A stretch of 64,000 bases of DNA, taken from positions 23,961 through 87,960 of the forward strand of contig NZ_JACJRQ010000033.1 in NCBI RefSeq assembly GCF_014697355.1, written 5' to 3'. The DNA comes from Nostoc calcicola FACHB-3891 (GTDB lineage Bacteria > Cyanobacteriota > Cyanobacteriia > Cyanobacteriales > Nostocaceae). The stretch's first letter is position 1. Each line of letters begins with the position of its first letter. Under the pieces are notes generated by a model. The model saw only the letters and a program-made list of their open reading frames with translations. It ran no database searches and was not told the DNA's origin. Positions 53,178 through 62,301 of the stretch are shown piece by piece. A program made the position numbers and the translations under genes.

Positions 53178-53470
53178 ATACGGCAGAATTCAGAATTCTG
53201 AATTCAACAAAGAAGCGTAGTTTACCGCCGTAGGCATCGCCTAAAATACAGCGTTACACGGGTAGGGGCACAACATGTTGTGCCCCTACAATTATCTGTA
53301 CCTCACGCCTGTTGCAATCTGCTGTAATTTCGACAAGTGCGTAGACGCTTCATCGGCTTGTCGCCAGCTTTTAGCATTTACAGCTATTTTAAGGTAAATA
53401 GACCACGCGGTAGGGGCACAGCAATGCTGTGCCCCTACGACAGATGTGGTTCAAATACGTGAAAACTCCT
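53178..53470. repeat. Repeat cluster between P450 and HAD genes
   Basis: In 290 bp there are CAGAATTCTGAATT heptamers (53186-53206), the small dispersed repeat at 53215-53240, the GTAGGGGCACAACA palindrome at 53262-53289, and a TTACAGC-family repeat (53378-53470) whose end reaches the HAD stop codon. It is the densest repeat stacking in the window. Confidence 0.7.
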
Positions 53471-54139
53471 CTAAACATTTGCGCCCAGAATAGAAGAATC
53501 ATAGTGCTGTAGCAAATCTTCTGGATCGTCATAAATTGCGATCGCTTGGGACAGTTGTTCATCGCTAAAGCCACCGCAACGCAAAGCAATCACACCTACC
53601 CCAGCTTTGCCAGCAGACTCAATATCGTAGGGAGAATCTCCTAGCATCACCACTTTATCGGATGTCATTTGCCCTTTTTTCAAAGCGGCTTGTACAATGT
53701 CAGGAGCAGGTTTAGATGCTTCGGCATCATCGGATGTAGTGACTTCCGATAGCAAATCATCTACTTGGGCAATTTTGAGCATGGTGTCGAGTTCTTCGGA
53801 ACTGGCTGAACTAGCAACAACCAAATGCAATCCCGATTTTTGCATCTTTAATATTAAGTTTCTGCTACCATTGGCAGCGGTAATTTGCGGTATGTATTTG
53901 TCAAATAATAGTTGTTTGCGTAGTTGTGCGATCGCTTTGCCAGTTCCTTCTTCACTATTTAATTCTGGCGCTACTTTGGGAATCAGTTGATCTCCCCCCA
54001 TGCCCATGAATGGTCTGACTGTTTCAAATGGCACATCAAATTCATAAGCTGCAAATGCCTCCACCCAGGAATTTGCATGAGCGTCATTACTTAAAACCAG
54101 CGTGCCATCAATATCTAAAATTACCCCTTCTAATGCCAT
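53471..54139 (-). CDS. HAD-superfamily hydrolase (subfamily IA)
   Basis: A 222-residue phosphatase with HAD motif I ILDIDGTLVLSNDAH (Asp nucleophile and acid), motif II VVASSASS, the motif III lysine in SKPAPDI, and motif IV MLGDSPYDIESA. The helical cap between motifs I and II (about 17-85) is of the C1 type. Relatives include phosphoglycolate and beta-phosphoglucomutase-like enzymes; the substrate here cannot be told. The 3' end abuts a dispersed repeat. Confidence 0.88.
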   Translation of the reverse strand: MALEGVILDIDGTLVLSNDAHANSWVEAFAAYEFDVPFETVRPFMGMGGDQLIPKVAPELNSEEGTGKAIAQLRKQLLFDKYIPQITAANGSRNLILKMQKSGLHLVVASSASSEELDTMLKIAQVDDLLSEVTTSDDAEASKPAPDIVQAALKKGQMTSDKVVMLGDSPYDIESAGKAGVGVIALRCGGFSDEQLSQAIAIYDDPEDLLQHYDSSILGANV

Positions 54140-54382
54140 GAAAAACCTCGCCTGACGTTTTATTTCATAGCTGATGATGGCATGGTGAATAATTTACTTC
54201 ATCGTCCTACGAGGGGAGAAGGGGGTTATATAGTTTTAAAACACGCCCTAGTAGTCTGGCAAGAAAACTTTGCTGTGTAAAGGGGAAGGGGGAAAGGGTT
54301 TAAATCCCTTACCCTTTTCCCTTTCCCCTTTCCCCAGCCTTCACCCTGCATTTTTGGGTTGCCAGACTACTAGTATGGACTA

Positions 54383-55021
54383 TTATGTTCCCGGACGAGA
54401 GCGAATATCATCTGGTATATGATGGCGATCGCCTAATATTTCTAATAAAGGACCATTAACATCAAATTTAACCATACTTACCGACGCGACCAAAATATTC
54501 ACCCGATAGCGATAGCGTCCCAAATCAATTCCCAGTAAACTGCAAAGCATAATCCGAATCGTGGCTTTATGGGAAACTACTAAAACATTACCTTGGGGAT
54601 GTTTTTCTTGAATTTCAGCAATTACAGGCATAGAACGGTTAGCAATATCTACCGCAGTTTCTCCACCTAGTGGCGCATTCCAAGCGGGTTCTGTCAACCA
54701 TTTTAAATAGTTTTGGGCGTAATTCTCTTGGACAAACGATTTACTATACGTTTCCCATTCGCCGTAGCTACCTTCTCTAAGTCCGTCACGCAACTGCATA
54801 TTTATGCCGGTACGATCGCAAAATGGCTTGGCAGTTGCAATTGTGCGCTTCATCGGGCTGACATAAACACCCTCCCACTTCAATTTTTGATAAACATCGG
54901 CAAAACTCTCTGCCATCTGCATCCCTTCTCTTGTCAACTCGGCATCGGTTTTACCGCAGAAATTACCACTTTGACTAAAAGTAGTTTCTCCATGTCGCAG
55001 TAAATATAAATTGAGTGTCAT
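54383..55021 (-). CDS. Histidine phosphatase family protein (phosphoglycerate mutase-like)
   Basis: A 212-residue protein beginning MTLNLYLLRHGETTFSQSGN. The RHGE motif holds the phosphoacceptor His, VSPMKRTIATA carries the second Arg, and VVSHKATIRIML the second catalytic His. An in-frame upstream ATG at 55159 would add 46 residues without similarity to the family, so ATG 55021 was chosen. Cyanobacterial paralogues include small-molecule phosphatases such as 2-carboxy-D-arabinitol-1-phosphatase; the substrate is not resolved. Confidence 0.88.
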   Translation of the reverse strand: MTLNLYLLRHGETTFSQSGNFCGKTDAELTREGMQMAESFADVYQKLKWEGVYVSPMKRTIATAKPFCDRTGINMQLRDGLREGSYGEWETYSKSFVQENYAQNYLKWLTEPAWNAPLGGETAVDIANRSMPVIAEIQEKHPQGNVLVVSHKATIRIMLCSLLGIDLGRYRYRVNILVASVSMVKFDVNGPLLEILGDRHHIPDDIRSRPGT

Positions 55022-55124
55022 AGCTTGTATTGGGATTGGGATAAAAGAGTTTGTGCAAAAATAAAATATCATCAATCTCGCAATCGAGTATGTGACACCA
55101 GAACAAAGTAATCGACCAAAAAAG

Positions 55125-55280
55125 TCAATTCCCCCACAAATTTTTGAAATCGAAGACAAAAGTAGCGGTTTGGGCTAGTATATCGTTTTGTAAAATTAAA
55201 GCTGGGCGTGTTTTTTTAATCTCTGCGCCAATAGTTGGATCGAAATTGACTAAATACACTTCACCCCGTTTGGGGTAATT
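55125..55280 (-). pseudogene. MazF-type toxin remnant
   Basis: Immediately after the antitoxin stop, the minus strand reads NYPKRGEVYLVNFDPTIG then AEIKKTRPALILQNDI, a clear MazF/PemK N-terminus. It then diverges (LAQTATFVFDFKNLWGN) and stops after about 50 residues, less than half the normal length. The expected start codon is GTA instead of ATG/GTG. The toxin is therefore start-less and truncated, next to an intact antitoxin. Confidence 0.75.
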
Positions 55281-55525
55281 TACTTTTCGTTTCTGTGCCA
55301 CAATTCTTCTTCCAAGTCAAACCACTCTTCAACTAAACCCAAATCACGTTCTGCGCGTTGGATGGCTCCCTCTTTTAACTGTTCTCTAAGATTGGCTAGG
55401 CTTTTCTGAGCAATATAGTATTGCACAGCTTCGTTGATGAATCGACTGCGATCGCCTTTTTCTATCACTCGATCGATCAGTTCAATTGTCTCATCTGGCA
55501 GGGTGATGTTAATCCGGCGATGCAT
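55280..55525 (-). CDS. Ribbon-helix-helix antitoxin (MazE-like/CopG)
   Basis: An 81-residue protein starting MHRRINITLPDETIELIDRV: an RHH DNA-binding domain (strand RINITLP, helices about 10-50, GDRSRFINEAVQYYI) followed by an acidic C-terminal tail (VEEWFDLEEELWHRNEK) of the kind that wraps the toxin. The longer ORF from 55693 overlaps the 3' end of the WD40 gene and passes through a small dispersed repeat, so ATG 55525 is preferred. It probably still represses its own promoter; its toxin is a remnant. Confidence 0.82.
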   Translation of the reverse strand: MHRRINITLPDETIELIDRVIEKGDRSRFINEAVQYYIAQKSLANLREQLKEGAIQRAERDLGLVEEWFDLEEELWHRNEK

Positions 55526-55594
55526 AATTTTTCGCTTGTTTTGCCTATCAGATTTATTGTACAGATTTAGAGTGTGTATAGTTGTGTTAAAAGA

Positions 55595-55620
55595 GCGTAG
55601 TTTACCGCCGTAGGCATCCC
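55595..55620. repeat. Small dispersed repeat GCGTAGTTTACCGCCGTAGG
   Basis: Copy of the 26-bp unit, with CCC instead of CGC at the end. It lies in the spacer between the antitoxin gene and the 3' end of the WD40 gene. Confidence 0.7.
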
Positions 55621-55655
55621 CTGAGATAATTTCAATAAGTGCGATCGCTTGGCTT

Positions 55656-58600
55656 TTAGTTGATATCGTCACAGAGACGCTTGTCGCTCTCACTCACATT
55701 TCGGTTATTCTGCAAATAATCATGTAACCAACCACAGCCACGCGCCAGTAAGCTATCGAGATTTAGATTTTTCAGATCGAGTTTATCCAAATTCCACAGG
55801 ATTATAGCCCCATCAGCACTGCCCAAGGCAAGAGTCTTGCCATCAGCGGAGAAAGCCGCGCTTAATAAGTAATCGCTATGGCCTGTGAGAGTTGTAATTA
55901 AATTACCATCCTGCCTCCAGAGTTTTACGGTTTTATCATCACTAGCTGTGGCAATCATCTTACCGTCGGGTGAAAAAATCACGCTATTAACCTGGTCGGT
56001 ATGCCCTTTGAGCAGTTTGTAGTAGTAAAACTCACCCTTGTCATCCTGTTTCCAAAGTATGACTGTCTTATCATTACTGCTCGTGGCAATCATCTTACCA
56101 TCGGGTGATAAACTAACACTCAAAACCCAACTATTATGCCCGGTAAGAGTCTGAGAGAGCTTAAATTCTCCGTTATCTTGCTGTTTCCAAAGTTTAACAG
56201 TATTGTCATCACTGGCCGATGCAATAATATGGCCGTCTGGTGACCAAGCTACAGCCCTTACCCAGTCTTGATGGTTTTTAAGATCCTGAAGCTTGACTCC
56301 ATTTCGCCCCAATATTCTAACTGCATTGTCCATACTACCCAAAGCGATTAGCTTATTGTTGGGTGAGAAATTCAAGTCAAATATTTTATCGTTGTTCTGA
56401 AACAGAGTTGTTATGAATTCACCGTCACGCTTCCAGAGTTTCACTGTATTATCATCGCTGGCGGTAACAATTCTCTGGCCATCAGGTGAGAAACTAATTT
56501 TATCGTTACGCCCATCAAGAGTTTTGTACAAAGTACCATCAAGGTTCCAGAGTTTCACTGTCTTGTCACGACTGGCTGAGGCAATTATTTTGTTATCAGG
56601 TGAGAAAGTTACGTTATTCACGCGATCGCTATGAGCGTTTAGAATACTTACAACACCACTGTCAGCCATCGCAGAAGTAGGACTTTTAGCGTTGGGCAAG
56701 CAACTGATAGTACCGACTTGCCAAAGTTTCATCGTATTGTCAGCACTGGCAGAAACGAGAGTTTGACAATCAGGTGAAAACCTAACTGCATAAATCCCAT
56801 TGGTATGTCCTGATAAAGTTGTCAGTAAAGTACCGTCAGGTTTCCAAAGCTTTACAGTTTTGTCGTCGCTAGCTGTGGCAATCATCTTACCGTCGCGTGA
56901 GAAAGCCACGCTATTGATTCCATCTTCATGTGCTTTAAAACTTTTTAATAAAGTGCCGTTTCGTCTCCAGAGTTTAACTGTGTTGTCATCACTAGTAGCA
57001 GCAGTACCACCAGCCGCAGCAGCAATTGTCTGGCTATCGGCTGACCAAGCTACGTCCCAAACAAAGTCCTGATATTCTAGAGGAGGGTAAAGAAGTTTAC
57101 CGTCATTTGTCCAAAGTTTCAGGGTTTTGTCCCGACCACCAGTAGCAATCATTGTACCGTCTGGTGAGAAAGCGACGCTATTGACTCCATCTTTATGCGC
57201 TTTTAGGGTTTTTCGTAAACTACCATCTCGGTTCCAGAGTTTGACTGTGCCATCCCGGCTTCCTGTGGCAATTATTTTCCCATCAGGTGAGAAATCGATA
57301 CTATAAACTCCGCTACTGTGTGCTTTATTACCGTGTTCTTTAAGTTCTCCTAGTAGTGTACCGTCCTGCTTCCAAAGTTTTACAACACCCTGGAAATCGC
57401 CTGAGACAATTGTTATATCGTCAGGTGAGAAACTCATACCTAAGACTTTATCTTTATGTCCTTTGAGTGTCTTGTACACACTACCATCTAAATTCCATAA
57501 TTTTATAGTCTTGTCATAACTAGTTGAGGCAATCAACTTACTGTTATGCGAAAAAGTCACACCCCAGATCAGAGCCTGATGTTCCTCCAAGCGATTGCGC
57601 TCTTTTATCCAGTAAACTGATTGTTGTAATGCTCCTACAACTTGACTTTTAAGTTGAGTATCGCTTTGTGCAAAATGCGATTTTTTCAGTAATATTCCAG
57701 CATGGATACTTTCTTTCAGGGCATCAAATGTTTGATGTGAAGTAAAAAGTGCTTCTGAAGTTTTACTAATGGCTATGATTCGGTTTTTTTCTGATTTTTT
57801 TCTTTGATATTCAGCTTCTGTTTTTTGATGTTCAGCTTCTATTCTCTGAAAATCTGCCCGTACCCAAAACCCTACTGCTAGAACTGTCAGGATTGACATC
57901 ATAGCACTGCCAGCGATCGCCCAGTTACGTTCCCGTTTGACAACACGATTTAGTTTTGCTTCAACCTGTTGTCGTTGTTCCTTCTCCTGTTTCCGTTCTT
58001 TTAATTGTTTTGCTTGTTGTGACTGCCTAATAAAAAATACTAAATAGTCATGAACCAGTTGATATAAATTAGCAGGGTCTTCAGGAATATTTAATACCAG
58101 TCCCGAACCAACTAAAATCTCTAAGACTAAATTTAGTTGTTCTTGATTTGAGACAATATCTGCTGTTTTTAAATCTTCTGCTAAATCATCGCAAGTTTTG
58201 AGGGGACGAGTTCCTTTTTCGTCTGTGAGTAAATATAAAACTACTCTGGCACACCCTTCATTTTCAAAACCACAGTCTTGAATCACTTCTTCTAAAAATC
58301 CCTCGACCAGTTTTTCTTTTGTACCCGCCTGGAGATATTTTTCTAAAGTTGTAATTTTATGTGTTTGGAGTTGCGCTCCCACGATTTGCAACTCAATTGG
58401 CCGTACTTCTCCTTGGTCTGATAAATCTTCTACTAATTTATCAATCAACACAGGCTCTAAATAAAAATTAGCTTGTTTAGTTAGACTATCTACAACAGCT
58501 TTGGCATCTTTTGAAGATAAACTTTTTAATTCATAACGAATATGTTTGTCTAAAATATTGTTATTAATTACCGAAAAATTATACAGGCGATCGCATTCCA

Positions 58601-60563
58601 ATAAATAATGTAAATAATCTTCTCTTAAACAGAGAATCACCTTCACAAAAGGAATATTTAAGCAAAGATGCAAAAACTCATAAAACGGCTGCCTTTTACT
58701 TTGGTCTGTGTAAACGAAGAAAAATTCTTCAAACTGGTCAAAAATTAAAACTGTTAACAGATTACGCTCGGCATTTTTGTGCAAATTTTCACATATGGAT
58801 TCTATCGAAATACTAGACGTACCATTGTCTGCCAAGCACCTTGCCAATATCCCCAACCAATCGGTATAAACTCGCATCACAATAGGTAATACATCACGAG
58901 CATCAATTGATTGCAGTTGCAGTGCAGGTATTAATCCACCAAACAATATCGAACTTTTACCTACTCCAGAATGACCATGAAATACAGTTAATTTATGGTC
59001 ATTCCGACTCATTCTTTCTAGCAATCGTTTAACATCTTTTTGCCGACCGGAAACAGCAATTTCTTGAGCAATTTTTATAGAATTTTCTACTTGCACCAAT
59101 GCCGGATTAATTATTTCATATTGAGGACTTAAATAAGCTGCTCCAATGAAGGCACGAAAACCATACTGATGTTCAATTTTTATTTGCTCTTGCTTAATTT
59201 TGAAAGCATTAAAATATTGACATTTTTGATAAAAAATGTACCGTAAGTTCTCCAATATCTGAATATAAAGCTCTGGATCGTATTGAGGTTTAGTTTCTCT
59301 TCTGGCACTTTTTAGAGTACCTAAAGCATCTTGTACCTGATTAAGCTGCTGTTGCGCTCTGGCTAGTGCAAATAAATACCAACCCTGATGATAATATAGT
59401 ACTAATTCTAAATTAGCGTTGGCTTCAGTAGCTCGCTTACTAGCTAGAATAAAAAGCGCTTTTTCGGCGGCTTGTTTAGCTTTATTCCAGGCAGATTTAG
59501 CAAGTGCTACCTCAGCGATAAAACCGTAAGCTCTAGCTTCTCTGAACCAATCAGGATAGGTTTCGTATAGTTTTAAAGCTTTTTGTGCAATCTTTTCTAA
59601 TTCATCCCACAGTTCGAGTTTTTGCAGTACTTCTCCTAAAGCATTGATAAATTTTGCTATTAAGTCTGGACGATTTGCTTGTTCAAATACCTCCAGACAT
59701 TTTTGATAATAATCCTTAGCTTGTAAGCAAGCGAGTTGCTGTTCTGTTAAATGTTGCACGGCATAAGTACGCCACCATAACCCTAAATTGTACAGTACAC
59801 ATCCTTGCTGCTCTAGTTGAGAAATTTGCTGCCAAAGTGTTAAACTGCGTTCATAATGCTCGCGTGACTGTTCCATCGAAACCGCATCTCGACCGAGAAC
59901 AAATTCTAAACTGGCTTCTAGTTGTGCGTCTAACTTCACACCCCGTGTTTGGAGTTCGGCTTGTGCTGATTCCAATTCCAGACGGTGCGGCGAACCAATT
60001 GCGAGATTGAGTGCGGAATTATCAATAAATTTGCCAGCACCAGCATCTAAAACTTGGGCAAAAACGGACTCAGCAGTTTGGTTGATTAATTTAATTAAAT
60101 CAGTGGTAGCGATCGCAGTAGGAATTATTGTTGACCAATTCTTGAAATCTGGCGCTAATCTGATTAGCTTTTGCAGAACTTGGTCATTAACTAATAACAC
60201 CACCGGTAAGGGAAAATTTTTTCTAAATTCCTCCCGTACTTGGTTAGCTGAAGTGAGAACTGTATCGATATCTTTAACTGATTCCAAACCAAAAACCATT
60301 AACGCTGATGGCTGTTCATCTCCCAGTTCTTCGCTTATAGATGTGTAAAGAGTTTTGACTGATGCAGGTAAAGTAATTTCACGGATTTTTATAGGAGATA
60401 ATTCGTGCAAACGTTGTACTATATCTTGACGCAAAACTGCATAGTTACAACGCAGCAAAATCAGCAAAAATTCTCCTTGAGAAAATGTAATTGCTCGTAG
60501 CAGAGTTTGCAATGAATGTTCATTGTCAGCAGCTAAATTTTTTGATTCGTCATGATTAGTCAT
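55656..60563 (-). CDS. nSTAND NTPase with TPR-like region, TM helix and 14 WD40 repeats
   Basis: A 1635-residue protein. Residues 1-170 are an uncharacterised alpha/beta domain. Residues 215-470 are TPR-like helical repeats. The nSTAND NTPase (about 500-845) has Walker A GHSGVGKSS (530-538) and Walker B LLTVLIFDQFEEF (602-614). A TM helix (about 881-900) and a coiled coil follow. About 14 WD40 repeats (992-1600; pattern VNSVAFSPDG...TVKLW) could form two seven-bladed propellers; repeat 9 is shortened. STAND proteins oligomerise on ligand binding; WD40 usually senses. It overlaps the upstream ATPase gene by 4 bp. A defence or signalling role is inferred. Confidence 0.85.
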   Translation of the reverse strand: MTNHDESKNLAADNEHSLQTLLRAITFSQGEFLLILLRCNYAVLRQDIVQRLHELSPIKIREITLPASVKTLYTSISEELGDEQPSALMVFGLESVKDIDTVLTSANQVREEFRKNFPLPVVLLVNDQVLQKLIRLAPDFKNWSTIIPTAIATTDLIKLINQTAESVFAQVLDAGAGKFIDNSALNLAIGSPHRLELESAQAELQTRGVKLDAQLEASLEFVLGRDAVSMEQSREHYERSLTLWQQISQLEQQGCVLYNLGLWWRTYAVQHLTEQQLACLQAKDYYQKCLEVFEQANRPDLIAKFINALGEVLQKLELWDELEKIAQKALKLYETYPDWFREARAYGFIAEVALAKSAWNKAKQAAEKALFILASKRATEANANLELVLYYHQGWYLFALARAQQQLNQVQDALGTLKSARRETKPQYDPELYIQILENLRYIFYQKCQYFNAFKIKQEQIKIEHQYGFRAFIGAAYLSPQYEIINPALVQVENSIKIAQEIAVSGRQKDVKRLLERMSRNDHKLTVFHGHSGVGKSSILFGGLIPALQLQSIDARDVLPIVMRVYTDWLGILARCLADNGTSSISIESICENLHKNAERNLLTVLIFDQFEEFFFVYTDQSKRQPFYEFLHLCLNIPFVKVILCLREDYLHYLLECDRLYNFSVINNNILDKHIRYELKSLSSKDAKAVVDSLTKQANFYLEPVLIDKLVEDLSDQGEVRPIELQIVGAQLQTHKITTLEKYLQAGTKEKLVEGFLEEVIQDCGFENEGCARVVLYLLTDEKGTRPLKTCDDLAEDLKTADIVSNQEQLNLVLEILVGSGLVLNIPEDPANLYQLVHDYLVFFIRQSQQAKQLKERKQEKEQRQQVEAKLNRVVKRERNWAIAGSAMMSILTVLAVGFWVRADFQRIEAEHQKTEAEYQRKKSEKNRIIAISKTSEALFTSHQTFDALKESIHAGILLKKSHFAQSDTQLKSQVVGALQQSVYWIKERNRLEEHQALIWGVTFSHNSKLIASTSYDKTIKLWNLDGSVYKTLKGHKDKVLGMSFSPDDITIVSGDFQGVVKLWKQDGTLLGELKEHGNKAHSSGVYSIDFSPDGKIIATGSRDGTVKLWNRDGSLRKTLKAHKDGVNSVAFSPDGTMIATGGRDKTLKLWTNDGKLLYPPLEYQDFVWDVAWSADSQTIAAAAGGTAATSDDNTVKLWRRNGTLLKSFKAHEDGINSVAFSRDGKMIATASDDKTVKLWKPDGTLLTTLSGHTNGIYAVRFSPDCQTLVSASADNTMKLWQVGTISCLPNAKSPTSAMADSGVVSILNAHSDRVNNVTFSPDNKIIASASRDKTVKLWNLDGTLYKTLDGRNDKISFSPDGQRIVTASDDNTVKLWKRDGEFITTLFQNNDKIFDLNFSPNNKLIALGSMDNAVRILGRNGVKLQDLKNHQDWVRAVAWSPDGHIIASASDDNTVKLWKQQDNGEFKLSQTLTGHNSWVLSVSLSPDGKMIATSSNDKTVILWKQDDKGEFYYYKLLKGHTDQVNSVIFSPDGKMIATASDDKTVKLWRQDGNLITTLTGHSDYLLSAAFSADGKTLALGSADGAIILWNLDKLDLKNLNLDSLLARGCGWLHDYLQNNRNVSESDKRLCDDIN

Positions 60564-61870
60564 AACCCGAATTCCTTAGCTTCTGCCAAAATTGGATTAA
60601 TATCAAACCAACAATTATTCTCATCCCAGTATTCAAATACAAACATACTGTGGAGCAAAAGTTCATATCTTTCATGACCTCTGAAGCTTTTCTCTTGCGC
60701 CACCTCACGCAATACTTCCCATTCATCAGCAGTAATTGCTAAAGCTAGGACATTACAGTGTTGTCTAATTACTCTGTCTACACAGTCCCGTGAAATGGGT
60801 GGATCTGCTTGCTGAAGACAGTCCAACAACAGCATCAATAAGTTACGCAAATGACCACCGCTAACTCGGCAAAGTCGTTCTAAAGTATCAGAACTATCAA
60901 ATACCTTAGTAATTAAATGTTGGCTTTGTTCCCAACTGACACCAGGAAAAGCCCTCGCCATCACCATTTGTTGCAGCAGTGTCATTCCTTGTGAGAATTG
61001 AGAACCATCCTGTAGTTGCACAGGAACCATCGGCAAAATTTTGGGGTTTGCCCCAAAGCGATTTCTTAACCTTCCTAAAGCATTGGAAAAAATCAATACT
61101 AAGGGGATAGTATAAACAACATGACAATTTAACTGCTTTAACTGTTCGCCACGTTCCACAAAAAGATATTCTGGTTGGTAATAATAACCCGAAGGCTTCA
61201 AAGAATTATCAACTCGGTCAAGATTATCGACAATTACCACTAGTCCTTGTTTACCTTGCTGCTTAAGTTTTTCTTTAGCAGGTTTGAGCAATTCTTTGTT
61301 AATTGATTCTAAAATGCCATTGGTGAGTGGTTCTAAATATTGTCGCAACTGGCCGCGAAGTTTGGGACTATCTTTCGTTTTGGCAGTAATTTTGGCAATA
61401 CCCACAGACAATTCCGCTTCAACGCCAATGTCTAGAGGTGTTTGCAAAAATTCCGAAATTTCATGAAACAGATTTTTAAAGTATCCTGGTTTCAGGTTAA
61501 TTTTGATTGCTTCCAGACTTTGGCTGACTTCACGAGCGATCGCCAGTAAAATATCTGTAACATCAATATCAGCCATATCCAGGCTTTGGCTAGACTCGAA
61601 ATAAACCACATGAAATCCCTGCTGTTCTAACTCTGCTTTCAACCGCAGTAATTCAGTAGACTTGCCACAGCCGATATGTCCGGTAAATAATTGACAAGTA
61701 GGTTCTTCCGGTGAAAGGCGGGTAATAGTCCGCCCAAGTTCCTCAATAATTTTGGCGCCACGCACTTTAGAAAAATCGATATAATACTGCCTATCTTCCG
61801 GTTTGCTGACAACCAGAGTCTTGCTGGGGTTGCAAGCCTGAAAAAACCTGACTAAATCTATTTTCATCAC
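60560..61870 (-). CDS. P-loop ATPase coupled to the nSTAND-WD40 protein
   Basis: A 436-residue AAA/ORC-STAND-like ATPase. It has Walker A GHIGCGKS (64-71), Walker B LVVIVDNLD (210-218), a sensor-like region (YTIPLVLIFSNALGRLRNR), and a C-terminal helical/winged-helix part (RVSGGHLRNLLMLLLDCLQ). Its stop and the next start overlap as ATGA, so the two proteins are made in fixed ratio and likely interact. No membrane or nuclease domain is seen. The exact family is uncertain; KAP and Cdc6/ORC-like ATPases are the nearest in look. Confidence 0.75.
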   Translation of the reverse strand: MMKIDLVRFFQACNPSKTLVVSKPEDRQYYIDFSKVRGAKIIEELGRTITRLSPEEPTCQLFTGHIGCGKSTELLRLKAELEQQGFHVVYFESSQSLDMADIDVTDILLAIAREVSQSLEAIKINLKPGYFKNLFHEISEFLQTPLDIGVEAELSVGIAKITAKTKDSPKLRGQLRQYLEPLTNGILESINKELLKPAKEKLKQQGKQGLVVIVDNLDRVDNSLKPSGYYYQPEYLFVERGEQLKQLNCHVVYTIPLVLIFSNALGRLRNRFGANPKILPMVPVQLQDGSQFSQGMTLLQQMVMARAFPGVSWEQSQHLITKVFDSSDTLERLCRVSGGHLRNLLMLLLDCLQQADPPISRDCVDRVIRQHCNVLALAITADEWEVLREVAQEKSFRGHERYELLLHSMFVFEYWDENNCWFDINPILAEAKEFGL

Positions 61871-62301
61871 AAATCACCCGTCTTGCCCATTCCAGTGATT
61901 ATACAGAGGGCAAAGCCGCTATTTCGGATAATTGGCCTGAGAATTCATAATACTCTTCGGTTAAGGTATGAGACGCGATAAATCGCCGTTTCTACAACAA
62001 TCAATTAAAGTTCTTTGTGGTTCAAGTTCTACTAGAAAATCGAGGCGTTGCATAATTGCGGGGTGATTTCCCTCACGCAGAGTCGCAGAGGCGCAGAGAG
62101 AATAAGGAGTTTGAGATTTCATTACATCAAATTTCATCTTATGATTCAGCAACACCAGATATTGTAATGATACTGTTTCCTAATCTGCTGAAGTACTTAG
62201 TAAATTGCTAATAAAATTGGGCGAACCTCTGCGAACCTCTGCGCTTTACTTTGCGTTCCTCTGCGTTTAAAAACATTAATTCTGTACCTCACTTAACTGA
62301 A
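61871..62301. other. Gap upstream of the ATPase-nSTAND operon
   Basis: Holds a decayed CAATACGG-type fragment (CTTCGGTTAAGGTATGAGAC, about 61953-61972), CGCAGAGTCGCAGAGGCGCA (about 62077-62096) and GCGAACCTCTGCGAACCTCT units (62221-62240). The operon promoter should lie near 61880-61950. No gene is seen. Confidence 0.5.

Noticed and set aside
61961..62155. Reverse 64-codon ORF
   Set aside because: Composed of repeat sequence (CGCAGAG units and a decayed CAATACGG fragment).
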